From: Pedobacter indicus
GTDB taxonomy: Bacteria; Bacteroidota; Bacteroidia; Sphingobacteriales; Sphingobacteriaceae
Assembly: GCF_003449035.1 (NCBI RefSeq)
Contig: NZ_QRGB01000001.1
Location: 2,728,001-2,792,000 of the forward strand
Length of the DNA: 64,000 nucleotides
Direction: 5' to 3'
In this document: positions 41,283 through 50,883 of the stretch, piece by piece
How the letters are laid out: each line of letters opens with the position of its first letter
Position numbering within the stretch: position 1 is the first letter of the stretch
Notes under the pieces: model-generated
What the model saw: only the letters and a program-made list of their open reading frames with translations
The model's database searches: none
Told to the model about the DNA's origin: nothing
Program-made: the position numbers and the translations under genes

Positions 41283-42959
41283 TTAGTAACCCGGATTTTG
41301 AACCAAAGTCGTATTAACCTCTGTTTCCAACCTAGGAATCGGCCATAAATAATCTCGGTCCTTATTAAAGATTCGTGTTTCGATTACACGCATCTGCCCA
41401 CTATTTGAAACATTCTCATAATGAGGTGTTCCATTTTCATCGATCCGCGGCGCACTCGTTAAAAACGCGTCCCGTACCCTTCCCAACAATTTACCAGGCA
41501 TTACCTCATGCGCGATGTTCCACCGACGGATATCGAAAAAACGAAGACCTTCAGCAGCAAATTCATACTTTCGTTCTTTTCTTATAATATACCTCAGATC
41601 CTGTTGACTCTTTCCAGGTGCAATAGGTGGCATTTCGACAGACGGGCGCTGGCGAACGGCATTTATAGCATCGTATACCGTTTGATCGATCTGGTTGAGC
41701 TCCACTTTTGCCTCCGCATAATTTAGCAGAACCTCGGCGTAGCGAAACAGCGTGACATTGATTTCCGAGTTACTCGGGTCATCTTTGTCGGCCAAATCCG
41801 CATATTTTCGCCATAAATAACCCGAGAACGTTGCGTAAGCGTTTGTAACATCCGTATTTGACACCCTAGTCGGTGGTGTCGTGTTATAATTCCAAGTCAT
41901 CAGACTATCCGGGTGCGTTTCGAACATATAATTGATATACCTGGTTTGTGGTAAAACAATCGTATAATTCAACCGTGGATCCCTATTTGCAAACGGTTTT
42001 TTCGGGTCGTATAATGGCGATTTATCAATTGCTAGCCCGTCCGTACATTCATACGAGTCTACCAAAGTCTGAACAGGAATTTTGTTAGAGAAACCTTTTG
42101 CTATGCGCGAATAAAACTGAGCCGGGATTGGATGAACCTGTAGGCCTTTCATATACTGCACAGCAAAGATAATCTCATTAGAATTCTGTCCATCATACAA
42201 GAAAAGCTCGTCGAATTTTGGATGCAGCTGATAGGTGCCACTATTCATAATCGCTTGTGCTGCATCTGCAGCCTCTTGCCATCGCTCGTTATATAATGCC
42301 GCTCGTGACTTGAGCGCCAAAGCAGCACCCTGATTTGCTCTGCCCTTGTTTATACTTTTTGTCTCAGCAAGTAAATTTGGGATGATTGCGTCCAATTCAG
42401 AAATAACAAAATCTGTAACTTCCTCTTTTGTATTCCGCGGGGTTTGCGATTCAGCCAATGAAACCGTTTTTGTTATTAGAGGTACGCCTCCATACAATTC
42501 ATTCAAGTAAAAATAATAATAAGCGCGCAGGAATCTTGTCTCTGCGATCAAACGATTGTAGGTATCCTCCGGCACGACTTCTTTTAAAGGCTCAGCTTTG
42601 TCGAGTATATTATTGCAACGTGCGATACCTCGATAAAAAGCTGTCCAAAAGCCACCGGTAAACCCATTGTCAGAATCTACCACCCCCAAACCCAATGCTT
42701 GAAGATCTGTCGTGTTCCGTTCCCAGCCAATGTCAGATGCATAGTCAAAAGTTATTGCAAACGGTATTGAAATCCCACTCGGGTGATACCAAAGTCCATT
42801 ATATGCTCCTGTTACCGCCATGTCAAGCTCCGCTTCATTCGTCAAAAACGTCTCATCTGACGGGCTATCTAAGGGGAACCGCTCAAGATATTCCTTATTA
42901 CATGCTGCCATAATCAGACAACAGCTTATGATAATATATGTATATAACCTAGTTTTCAT
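41283..42959 (-). CDS. SusD/RagB-family nutrient-binding lipoprotein
   Basis: A 558-residue lipoprotein (MKTRLYTYIIISCCLIMAACNKEYLERFPLD). Features of the family are LDSPSDETFLTNEAELDMAVTGAYNGLW near the start, TPR-type helices (RLIAETRFLRAYYYFYLNELYGGVPLITKT), and the C-terminal signature RYAEVLLNYAEAKVELNQ ... IIRKERKYEFAAEGLRFFDIRRWNI, ending LWPIPRLETEVNTTLVQNPGY. It caps the SusC channel encoded 16 bases upstream. The cognate ligand is unknown; the oxidoreductase neighbours suggest a compound handled oxidatively. Confidence 0.93.
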   Translation of the reverse strand: MKTRLYTYIIISCCLIMAACNKEYLERFPLDSPSDETFLTNEAELDMAVTGAYNGLWYHPSGISIPFAITFDYASDIGWERNTTDLQALGLGVVDSDNGFTGGFWTAFYRGIARCNNILDKAEPLKEVVPEDTYNRLIAETRFLRAYYYFYLNELYGGVPLITKTVSLAESQTPRNTKEEVTDFVISELDAIIPNLLAETKSINKGRANQGAALALKSRAALYNERWQEAADAAQAIMNSGTYQLHPKFDELFLYDGQNSNEIIFAVQYMKGLQVHPIPAQFYSRIAKGFSNKIPVQTLVDSYECTDGLAIDKSPLYDPKKPFANRDPRLNYTIVLPQTRYINYMFETHPDSLMTWNYNTTPPTRVSNTDVTNAYATFSGYLWRKYADLADKDDPSNSEINVTLFRYAEVLLNYAEAKVELNQIDQTVYDAINAVRQRPSVEMPPIAPGKSQQDLRYIIRKERKYEFAAEGLRFFDIRRWNIAHEVMPGKLLGRVRDAFLTSAPRIDENGTPHYENVSNSGQMRVIETRIFNKDRDYLWPIPRLETEVNTTLVQNPGY

Positions 42960-42975
42960 TAGAATTTCCTTTCGA

Positions 42976-45900
42976 TTAGAATTTTACATTTAGACCGATC
43001 GTGTACACCTTCATCTGCGGGTACCAGCTCCCATTACCTACTGGCCCTTCCGGATCATAGCCTTCCCAAAACTTATCAAACGTGAACAAGTTCTGTCCGC
43101 TCGCATACACCCGAAGATTTTTGATATGAGCTTTCACATTTGCTGGTAACGGGACAGTGTAACCAAGCTGTACATTCTTAACGCGCAGATAAGCAGCATT
43201 TTTCATCCAAAATGTTGAATTCTGAATGTTATTTGTCTCGTTAAATGCCAAGCGTGGGAAAGCAGCATCAGTATTATCGGGCGTCCATCGGTCTTTATGT
43301 TGTTCCTGAACAGTTCCACCTTCATAAAACGGCATAATACCTTGCCCGTAAAGATAGCCGACACCCTTACCAACGCCTTGCAGGAACAACGAGAAATCAA
43401 GTCCTTTATAAGCCAAATCGATGTTTCCGCTATACGAATAGCGTGGCAAATGACTACCCATGATAATTTCATCCTCGCTGTTTATTACCCCATCCCCGTT
43501 CTGATCTTTGTACTTGATGTCGCCCGGCGCCAAATTACCAAACTGAGTTGCGTGGCTACTCACATCTTCCTCTGATTCAAAAAGCCCAATTGCCTCGTAA
43601 CCGTATAACGAATTAATCGGATAGCCTTCATGGTTCACTTGTAAGCCTGTACGAGCTACACCCCTCATATCTAATACTTTGTTTTTCACATCCGATACAT
43701 TCACAGTCAGGTTATACCTAAAATCACCGATCTGGTTGTTATAGCCAAGTGAAACATCCCACCCTCTGTTTTCTACCACACCTGCATTTTGAAAAGGTGC
43801 ACCGAGCCCAATCGATTTTGGAATATCTAATTCCAATAAAATATCGGTCGTCTTGCGGTAATAGTAATCAGCAGTGATACTTAATCGTGACCAAAGAACC
43901 ATGTCGATACCGATATCCGAAACCGTTGTTGTTTCCCAACGAATATCTGGATTAGCCATTTTATTAAGCGCAGCACCTGTATAAATCCGGTCATCGAAAA
44001 CATAATTATTCCCTCCAATTGTCACGAATGCCGCAAAAGGATAAAGACCGATATCCTGATTTCCTAAACGACCCCACGAAGCTCTGATCTTAAGATCACT
44101 AATTACGTTCGATCCTTGTAGAAAAGATTCTTGAGACATCCTCCACCCAGCAGAAAATGAAGGAAAGAATGCATATTTATTATTAGTACCAAAGCGTGAA
44201 GATCCATCGTACCTCGCATTCGCCTCAAAGAGGTATTTTTCCTGATAATTATAATTGATTCTACCAAAGAAAGATCTCAAAGCCCAATGCGACGCATTTC
44301 CACCAGTTCTTTCATTTTCTTTATTCCCGGCATCGATTTCTTGATATTGTGGTAAGAGAAAAACCTCCCTATATGCTGATAGTGAATTATTCTTTTGATC
44401 TTCTTGTTGAAAGCCTCCTAATACAGTCAAATGATGATCTTCAGTCAAAGCCTTATCAAATGTAAGGAGCGCACGAATATTATTATACCAATATTTACTA
44501 TAGCTTTCCGACAATGAATTTTTAGTTGGCTTAGCATAGCTCTCCGTACCGTCCCAGTTGTAGGTTTGGATAATCTCTGCGAATGACTTATTATGACTTA
44601 TTTCGTATTTCGGCGAATAAACCAGGTTAGCTGTTAACCATTCTACTGGTTTATATTTGATATCCAAATTAATAATCGAACTAAGCGGCGAAACAAGGTT
44701 TAGTCCACCATCTCGCGATTTTGCAATTGGGTTATCACCGTTCCAGCCCTCACCATATTGTCCGGTCGACAGTAAACCAGCCTGATTAGCAGGGATTCTC
44801 CGCATCCAGTGGAAAACACTTGCCGTCCCCGATGAAGGTTCCACCAAATCGGTTCTCAATAAGTAAAGGTCCATCGCCGTGCTAAGTTTCTCCGTTAACT
44901 TTAAATCGGTGTTTAAGCGAAAGCTGTAGCGCTTAAAATTAGTATTCGGAATAATACCATCTTGATCGAGGTAGCCTAAAGAACCTAGAACCCGTAGCTT
45001 TTCACTCGCCGAACTAATACCTAAATGATGGCTCTGCATAAAGCCACTATTATTCATTGTCAAATCGCTCCAATCCGTATCCGGATAACGGTCAGGATTG
45101 GTCGCGCGACCTGCTGCATACTCTTCGATCACAGCGTCAGAATACAATGGACTACGACCTGTATTGGTGTAAGCTTCATTGATTAAGTTCATATGATCCA
45201 AGCCATTCACCATATTGGTCATATCGGTCGGTACTTGCCATCCCCCGTAAGTATCATAACCTACCGAAAAGCCTAATTCATTGGCCCGTTTCGTTGTTAC
45301 CAAAATCACACCGCCTGCTGCCCGTGAACCATAAATTGCGGCCGACGCTGCGTCTTTCAAGACAGAAATACTTTCAATTTCATTTGGGTCAACATTATTG
45401 ATATTGGTCTCCACTCCGTCTACCAATACCAAGGGGCCCATTCCATTTCCCATCGTCCCTACACCCCGAATCAATAAATGCCCATTGTCACGACCCGGTT
45501 GGCCAGATTGTTGTCTGACCGTCAATCCCGGAACCGCTCCCTGCAACGCTGCTGATGTCTGCCCTACCGGTTTCCTCGCCAATTCTTCGCCTTTCACTAC
45601 AGAAACAGCACCCGTCAGATTCACTTTCTTCTGCACACCATAACCCACAACAACCACCTCTTCTAACCCGCTGACTGTCGACTTCAAACTAACCTTTTTC
45701 GGAACACCACTTGTAAAAGCCTCCTCAACTGTTCCATAACCCAGAAGAGAAAACTGCAATGTCACTTGCTGTGAAGATACCGTTAATTCAAATTCTCCTG
45801 ACTCATTAGTTGACGTACCCAATGAACTCCCAGTCTCCGTCACAGACACCCCCGGAAGAGGCACACCCTCCTGATCCACCACGACACCCGTCACCCGCAA

Positions 45901-46260
45901 CTGTTGAATTTCTTTTCTTTCAGCAACAGGCGTATAAGTCTTCACATTACTCAGGTCTTTTTTCTTTGATCGAATAAGGATTGTTTTATCTTCAATTGTA
46001 TAGACAAATGAGCGTTCATCTAAAACTGCATGAAGATACTCCTTGACATCCGCATTCGTTACGTTCAATTTTATCGGCTTTAAGCTGGCAACCTCCTTAT
46101 AGTCATATAGAACTACATAATCGCTCTCTTTTTCCAAAAATTTAAATGCTTTTTCTAAGCTTATCGACTTTGTTTTCAGTGTTAGGGTTTGCGAGAATGT
46201 CTCCGCACGGAGCTGAAAGCACGATATCAATATCAAAAGATAAGTCGCTTTTAAATACAT
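42976..46260 (-). CDS. SusC/RagA TonB-dependent transporter with STN signalling domain
   Basis: About 1094 residues from the ATG at 46260 (MYLKATYLLILISCFQLRAETFSQ), which opens the signal peptide; a further in-frame ATG at 46341 would add 27 polar residues and is less likely. After the signal come an STN domain (LEKAFKFLEKESDYVVLYDYKEV...ERSFVYTIEDKTILIRSKK), a carboxypeptidase-like beta domain (VTGVVVDQEGVPLPGVSVTETGSSLGTSTNESGEF), the TonB-box-like LEEVVVVGYGVQKK, the plug, and a 22-strand barrel. The STN domain implies signalling to the FecR anti-sigma factor encoded next upstream. It forms the outer-membrane importer with SusD. Confidence 0.94.
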   Translation of the reverse strand: MYLKATYLLILISCFQLRAETFSQTLTLKTKSISLEKAFKFLEKESDYVVLYDYKEVASLKPIKLNVTNADVKEYLHAVLDERSFVYTIEDKTILIRSKKKDLSNVKTYTPVAERKEIQQLRVTGVVVDQEGVPLPGVSVTETGSSLGTSTNESGEFELTVSSQQVTLQFSLLGYGTVEEAFTSGVPKKVSLKSTVSGLEEVVVVGYGVQKKVNLTGAVSVVKGEELARKPVGQTSAALQGAVPGLTVRQQSGQPGRDNGHLLIRGVGTMGNGMGPLVLVDGVETNINNVDPNEIESISVLKDAASAAIYGSRAAGGVILVTTKRANELGFSVGYDTYGGWQVPTDMTNMVNGLDHMNLINEAYTNTGRSPLYSDAVIEEYAAGRATNPDRYPDTDWSDLTMNNSGFMQSHHLGISSASEKLRVLGSLGYLDQDGIIPNTNFKRYSFRLNTDLKLTEKLSTAMDLYLLRTDLVEPSSGTASVFHWMRRIPANQAGLLSTGQYGEGWNGDNPIAKSRDGGLNLVSPLSSIINLDIKYKPVEWLTANLVYSPKYEISHNKSFAEIIQTYNWDGTESYAKPTKNSLSESYSKYWYNNIRALLTFDKALTEDHHLTVLGGFQQEDQKNNSLSAYREVFLLPQYQEIDAGNKENERTGGNASHWALRSFFGRINYNYQEKYLFEANARYDGSSRFGTNNKYAFFPSFSAGWRMSQESFLQGSNVISDLKIRASWGRLGNQDIGLYPFAAFVTIGGNNYVFDDRIYTGAALNKMANPDIRWETTTVSDIGIDMVLWSRLSITADYYYRKTTDILLELDIPKSIGLGAPFQNAGVVENRGWDVSLGYNNQIGDFRYNLTVNVSDVKNKVLDMRGVARTGLQVNHEGYPINSLYGYEAIGLFESEEDVSSHATQFGNLAPGDIKYKDQNGDGVINSEDEIIMGSHLPRYSYSGNIDLAYKGLDFSLFLQGVGKGVGYLYGQGIMPFYEGGTVQEQHKDRWTPDNTDAAFPRLAFNETNNIQNSTFWMKNAAYLRVKNVQLGYTVPLPANVKAHIKNLRVYASGQNLFTFDKFWEGYDPEGPVGNGSWYPQMKVYTIGLNVKF

Positions 46261-46406
46261 AATTAGTCGCCGAATTTGCAGATAATGTATAATTCGAAAT
46301 CGAAAAGTGTTTCCACAGTTCAATTTTTGATTATTTTTCATAAAATTGTAATTGTTAAGGTTTATGATTCTATTAATGATTCAGTGGAATTCAGAACTTA
46401 ACTTTG

Positions 46407-46439
46407 CGGGGGAGTGTCGTTACCACTTCCCCGTTTTTT
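46407..46439. terminator. GC-rich stem-loop with T run on the + strand
   Basis: CGGGGGAGTG (46407-46416) and CACTTCCCCG (46424-46433) form a near-perfect 10-bp stem followed by six T on the + strand. FecR and SusC are both read from the minus strand, so its polarity suits an antisense transcript; on the minus strand it could act only as an attenuating or protective hairpin. Confidence 0.5.
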
Positions 46440-46513
46440 GTTCTATACTCATTTTAAGTCGGGAAGAAATTTTTCATAGGCATATCATTTAGGTTTAACT
46501 GATAGATTTAGTT

Positions 46514-47677
46514 TTATATCGATTTTATTATTAGTTTTCCTTCAGAAGGCATTTCCGCTGATATTTCGAAATTATCCTGCAAAAAATGCAAGAACGTTGA
46601 CAACCTAACACCCCTTCCCATTTTTCCACCCAATGTAATCTCAGGTATAGGCCCATCGTAATAAACATCAATATTGTACCATCTGCTTATTACCTTCATA
46701 CATTCTTCCAAACTTAAACCCTGTAGATTGAACACCCCTTCTTTCCACGAAAGAACATCTTTGGCATCCACATGTAACATCTCAGACGTCTTTGTTTCGG
46801 TATCCACAATCAATTGCTGATTCGGTTTCAGCAGGTGGGTCTGAGAATTTGATTTAATCTCGAGAGCCCCTCGTTCCAATGTTGTTGTAACCTGATTATC
46901 ACCAGGATACGCTTTGACATTAAAAGCTGTACCCAATACTTTAATTCTTTGATCGTCGTTTATCACATAAAAAGGCATGTTTTTATTCTCAACAACATCA
47001 AAGTAAACCTCTCCTTTGACAGATACGGAACGTTCATCCCTACCAAAATTTGATTTATAGGTCAGTTCACTTCCCGCATTCAGCCATACTTTGGTACCAT
47101 CACCCAAAGTAAGTTGATATTGCCCGCCATAGGGGGTAACAATCTTTAAAGTCTTCGATTCCCTCGTGGCCAAGATCGGCGTCCCGTCTCCATAGAATAA
47201 GCTATCTTTTGAAAAGACAACATTTTTCTTTTCCGAACTCAGTTCATATTCTTCTCCATCGACGGAAATGATCGCTTTATCCGTTCCCGGCATCGCGTCA
47301 TAGGCAAAGCTCTCTGCAGCAAGTGGCATATCGCGCTGTTCATGTACAAACCAATAGCAAAACATAAAAAATGCGGCTAGCGTAGCAGCTATGTAAAACC
47401 AGGACTTCTTATAAAATGGGGATTTACTTTGCTCTTCGGGATTTTCGGTCTGAATGATTGATTGAATTTTCTGTTGCAGGTGGAGAACCCGCTCTTCGAC
47501 ATAAAAATCATCAATTCCGTTTGACTCACTATTATCCAATGTATCCTTAATCAATACATTGAGCTCATCGTGTTCCAAGCCATCCGTTAATGAAAGTAAT
47601 TCTTTCAATTCTTTTAACGTCAACTTGTTATTAACGAAGCGTTCTAATAGCTCTTTTATCTTTGTTTGTTCACTCAC
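46514..47677 (-). CDS. FecR-family anti-sigma factor
   Basis: A 387-residue protein with a cytoplasmic N-terminal sigma-binding region, one membrane helix (WFYIAATLAAFFMFCYWFV, about 90-108) and a periplasmic FecR domain. Characteristic stretches are VTPYGGQYQLTLGDGTKVWLNAGSELTYKSNF, RSVSVKGEVYFDV, IKVLGTAFNVKAYPGDNQVTTTLERGALEI and the C-terminal STN-like part (LSLEECMKVISRWYNIDVYYDGPIPEITLGGKMGRG). It passes the signal from the SusC STN domain to the ECF sigma factor encoded 80 bases upstream. Confidence 0.93.
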   Translation of the reverse strand: MSEQTKIKELLERFVNNKLTLKELKELLSLTDGLEHDELNVLIKDTLDNSESNGIDDFYVEERVLHLQQKIQSIIQTENPEEQSKSPFYKKSWFYIAATLAAFFMFCYWFVHEQRDMPLAAESFAYDAMPGTDKAIISVDGEEYELSSEKKNVVFSKDSLFYGDGTPILATRESKTLKIVTPYGGQYQLTLGDGTKVWLNAGSELTYKSNFGRDERSVSVKGEVYFDVVENKNMPFYVINDDQRIKVLGTAFNVKAYPGDNQVTTTLERGALEIKSNSQTHLLKPNQQLIVDTETKTSEMLHVDAKDVLSWKEGVFNLQGLSLEECMKVISRWYNIDVYYDGPIPEITLGGKMGRGVRLSTFLHFLQDNFEISAEMPSEGKLIIKSI

Positions 47678-47757
47678 AATTGGTTAGCATCTAGGTAAAA
47701 TGATCTCGACATTTACCTATATATACGAACCAGAAACAAAAACACACTATTCGTTTT

Positions 47758-48360
47758 TCAAAATTTAATAAAAAAAGTGACCAAGAGTCCGGTGACAAAT
47801 TCACTTTTGTAATTCATTTCGATGTATCCCTTGATATCCTTCATGGCCTTAACAAGCTGATTGCTAACCGTTGACACGGAAACGCCTAATATTTCGGCTG
47901 TTTCTTTATAACTTTTTTCTTCCAGCTTGCAGAGAATTAAAATTTGCTTTCGTTTTGGTGAAAGCGTTTCTATCGCCTCTTTTAAGATCGTAATTTCTTC
48001 ATCTTTCAAGACATTCTCTTCTAAATGAAAATAAAAACTAATAGAAGCAGCCCACAATTCCATTTGGAGCTTTTTATCCCGACCGATCTTTCGGAACAAG
48101 TCGATCGCTAGGTTATCCGACATGCGGAAGATAAATGTTCGAAATCCCCTGTCCGGAATAATCTCATCTCTCTTATCCCAAACCTTCAAAAAAACATCTT
48201 GCAAAACCTCTTCGACAACCTCGGGATCTTTCAGCAACCTCAGCAATCTCTTGTACAATTGCGGAGCATAGGTAGTATAGATTCTATTAAAAGCTGTAAG
48301 ACTACCATCACTTAATTGACTGAGCAACAATATTTCTTCTGGGTCAGCTTCAACTTTCAT
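47758..48360 (-). CDS. ECF-type RNA polymerase sigma factor
   Basis: A 200-residue sigma factor with region 2 (FNRIYTTYAPQLYKRLLRLLKDPEVVEEVLQDVFLKVWDKR; TFIFRMSDNLAIDLFRK) and region 4 (AIETLSPKRKQILILCKLEEKSYKETAEILGVSVSTVSNQLVKAMKDIKGYIEMN). The short hydrophobic tail (VTGLLVTFFIKF) is common among Bacteroidota ECF factors of this group. It should drive the SusC promoter at 46342-46510 when released by FecR. It is divergent from the PEP-mutase-like gene. Confidence 0.93.
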   Translation of the reverse strand: MKVEADPEEILLLSQLSDGSLTAFNRIYTTYAPQLYKRLLRLLKDPEVVEEVLQDVFLKVWDKRDEIIPDRGFRTFIFRMSDNLAIDLFRKIGRDKKLQMELWAASISFYFHLEENVLKDEEITILKEAIETLSPKRKQILILCKLEEKSYKETAEILGVSVSTVSNQLVKAMKDIKGYIEMNYKSEFVTGLLVTFFIKF

Positions 48361-48507
48361 AATAGGCTATTTGCTTAATTAGTTTCCTTCCCCACCTTAT
48401 CAATCAATCTTCAAAGTAACAATTTTTTATCGAAATGCACTTTTCTCCGAAAAATACTTGTTCAATTTTCGGTTGCTGACGTATTAAGATATCGGGATCT
48501 TTGTTTC

Positions 48508-49278
48508 ATGAATTTCAAAGAATTACATAAGCATCCCGAGCCGTTACTGATTGGAAACGTCTGGGACGTAACTAGCACTAAAAAGTTCGAAGAGCTAAAT
48601 TATCAGGCGGTAGGCACATCGAGTGCAGCAGTAGCGAGCATGCTCGGCTATGAAGACAACGGTTCAATGCCATTCAGGGAACTGCTCTGGATCGTCAAAC
48701 GCATTGCACAGGCAACTAGTTTATACCTCTCGGTTGACATAGAAAATGGATACGCGAATACACCTCAGAAACTTGTCGATAATATCCAGAATCTAATCGA
48801 CTTAGGGGTGAATGGAATCAATATCGAAGATTCCATTGTAAAAGAAAAACGGGAACTAATAGCCCCAGAACAATTCGTCGAAAAACTTCAAAATATCTCT
48901 CGATATCTTTCAAGAACTAAACAATCGTTGTTTGTTAATGCTCGTACAGATGCCTTTCTCCTCGGTCGGGAAAACGCACTTAATGAAACTAAACAGAGAA
49001 TTTCACTTTACGAAAAGAACGGCGCTGACGGTATTTTTATTCCAGGCATAACTGCAGAAAAAGACATAGCAGCCATCGTTCAGCACACACATTTACCTGT
49101 TAATGTAATGTGCATGCCCGAGCTACCACCTTTTCAGACTTTAAAAAAACTCGGTGTTAAACGAATTAGTATGGGTAATTTTCTCCATCAAAATATCTAC
49201 GATAAACTTGGAGAAAATATCCAAGCTATTTTAACAGTCAAATCATTTAACCCTATCTTTGATTATGCGAGTAAATAA
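48508..49278 (+). CDS. Isocitrate lyase/PEP mutase-family protein
   Basis: A 256-residue TIM-barrel protein of the PEP mutase/ICL superfamily. Recognisable stretches are PLLIGNVWDVTSTKKFEELNYQAVGTSSAAVASMLGYED, LSVDIENGYAN, VNGINIEDSIV and FVNARTDAFLLGRENALNETKQR. The acidic metal ligands (D/E in the SVDIENG and NIED motifs) are present. The lyase loop signature KKCGH of isocitrate lyase is absent, so it is a small PEP-mutase-like enzyme, perhaps a carboxyphosphonoenolpyruvate mutase relative or an oxaloacetate-type lyase. The 3' end overlaps the start of ada by 14 bases, so the two are coupled. Confidence 0.87.
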   Translation: MNFKELHKHPEPLLIGNVWDVTSTKKFEELNYQAVGTSSAAVASMLGYEDNGSMPFRELLWIVKRIAQATSLYLSVDIENGYANTPQKLVDNIQNLIDLGVNGINIEDSIVKEKRELIAPEQFVEKLQNISRYLSRTKQSLFVNARTDAFLLGRENALNETKQRISLYEKNGADGIFIPGITAEKDIAAIVQHTHLPVNVMCMPELPPFQTLKKLGVKRISMGNFLHQNIYDKLGENIQAILTVKSFNPIFDYASK

Positions 49279-50326
49279 CCCAAAAGAAATCAACCGGTTA
49301 TACCAAGCACTTCTAAGAAAAGATGAGCAGTTTATCGGTACATTTTTCGTTGGTGTAAAGACCACCGGTGTCTTTTGTATTTCAACCTGCAGGGCTCGAA
49401 AACCTAAAAAAGAAAATGTCGAATTCTTTACGGAAATGAAAGATGCATTAAGAAATGGATTCCGACCTTGCAAGATTTGCAAACCCACCGAACAAGCCAA
49501 TCAGCCGCCTGAAGATATTCTCCGTGCATTGCAATTGATTAAAGAAAATCCGGAGATAAAACTAGCCGATTGGCAACTGAAAAAAGAAGGTTTGCAGCCT
49601 GAGAAGATCAGACGCTGGTTCAACAAAAACTATGGAATTACTTTTCAGACTTATCAACGCATGATTCGGATAAATTCTGCGTTTCAGGAGTTAAAGAAAA
49701 ACAAAAAGGTCACAGACTCAGCTTTCGAATCTGGTTACGAATCACTGAGTGGCTTCGGTTATACTTTTAAAAAACTTTTAGGAGCTTCTCCAAACGATAT
49801 CGAGAATAAAAACATCATCCTTATCAGTCGGATCAATACACCTCTCGGACCAATGTTTATTTGTGCCACAGAGAAAGGGATTTGTTTATTGGAATTTACT
49901 GATAGAAGAATGTTAGAGAGCGAATTTGCAGATTTGCAGAAACGGCTACAAGCAACGATACTTGCGGGAGAAAACAAACACATCATTCAGTTAAAAACGG
50001 AACTCGAGGAATATTTTAAAGGCGAACGAAAAAATTTTAGTGTCACACTCGACACTCCAGGCACCAAATTTCAACAATCCGTCTGGAAGATACTTCGAGA
50101 AATCCCTTATGGCAAAACCCGTTCTTATCAGGAACAAGCAGAACAATTGCAAAATCCGAAAGCTATCAGAGCAGTAGCTACCGCCAATGGAATGAATCGT
50201 ATCTCAATTGTTATACCCTGTCATCGGGTAATCGGAAAAGATGGAAGTTTGACCGGCTATGGTGGCGGACTCGATCGTAAACGCTGGTTACTTGAGCACG
50301 AACGTAAACACCGGCCAGTCCTTTAG
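49265..50326 (+). CDS. ada: Bifunctional Ada: DNA methylphosphotriester repair regulator and O6-methylguanine methyltransferase
   Basis: 353 residues from the ATG at 49265; with this start the zinc cysteines fall at Cys38, Cys42, Cys69 and Cys72, the same numbers as in E. coli Ada. The layout is the Ada zinc domain (EQFIGTFFVGVKTTGVFCISTCRARKP; FRPCKICKP), an AraC HTH (LADWQLKKEGLQPEKIRRWFNKNYGITFQTYQRM; VTDSAFESGYESLSGFGYTFKKLLGASP), and the methyltransferase domain with acceptor Cys319 in IVIPCHRVIG and the preceding GKTRSYQEQAEQL. The protein repairs alkylated DNA and, once methylated at Cys38, activates its regulon. It is coupled to the PEP-mutase-like gene and overlaps the convergent lipoprotein gene by 39 bases. 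Confidence 0.95.
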   Translation: MRVNNPKEINRLYQALLRKDEQFIGTFFVGVKTTGVFCISTCRARKPKKENVEFFTEMKDALRNGFRPCKICKPTEQANQPPEDILRALQLIKENPEIKLADWQLKKEGLQPEKIRRWFNKNYGITFQTYQRMIRINSAFQELKKNKKVTDSAFESGYESLSGFGYTFKKLLGASPNDIENKNIILISRINTPLGPMFICATEKGICLLEFTDRRMLESEFADLQKRLQATILAGENKHIIQLKTELEEYFKGERKNFSVTLDTPGTKFQQSVWKILREIPYGKTRSYQEQAEQLQNPKAIRAVATANGMNRISIVIPCHRVIGKDGSLTGYGGGLDRKRWLLEHERKHRPVL

Positions 50327-50788
50327 CACGTCTTCTTCTACTCTGGCAGCCTCCTTATCGTTGATCAACAATTGATTAGCAGTTTGCTTTTCATCAAAGG
50401 AAATTTTCAATTCGTAAGGGTCATTATCTCCGAAGCGAATAAACATCTTATTATTAAACTCATTTTTCAATCCATAGACATGCGGTAAGACTACGGTATA
50501 GTATTCAAATTTAATGTCTTCATAAGTAAAAGGAGGGCGAATTGAAAAAACCATGTCAACCTGTTTCCCGTTTTTATCGACCCCAAAAACTGTGATCTCT
50601 TCTTTCGAATAAAACTCATCCCTGTCTTCATTCAATAGATCATCACCCGCTTCGTTTTGAACTACCAAGCTGATGCCCGGCGGCTCAACTGGTGAACAAG
50701 CACATATACCTGGCTCTACGATTTCACTTTTCATACAGCCCATCATGGCCATAAACATGATCATACTTACAATAGCAATCTTTTTCAT
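50288..50788 (-). CDS. Small lipoprotein, unknown function
   Basis: A 166-residue lipoprotein (MKKIAIVSMIMFMAMMGCMKSEIVEPGICACSPVEPPG). The mature part is a probable beta sandwich (ISLVVQNEAGDDLLNEDRDEFYSKEEITVFGVDKNGKQVDMVFSIR...FIRFGDNDPYELKISFDEKQ). It looks like other hypothetical Bacteroidota lipoproteins with a D-L-L-N motif. Its 3' end overlaps ada by 39 bases on the opposite strand. No function can be assigned. Confidence 0.72.
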   Translation of the reverse strand: MKKIAIVSMIMFMAMMGCMKSEIVEPGICACSPVEPPGISLVVQNEAGDDLLNEDRDEFYSKEEITVFGVDKNGKQVDMVFSIRPPFTYEDIKFEYYTVVLPHVYGLKNEFNNKMFIRFGDNDPYELKISFDEKQTANQLLINDKEAARVEEDVLKDWPVFTFVLK

Positions 50789-50883
50789 TTTAGTTTATAA
50801 AGGGTACAACGAATATACTTATAAAAACGAAAACGATTTGAATTTGCTACAGAAGCACGATCGTTAGTCCAAAAGCTACAAAC

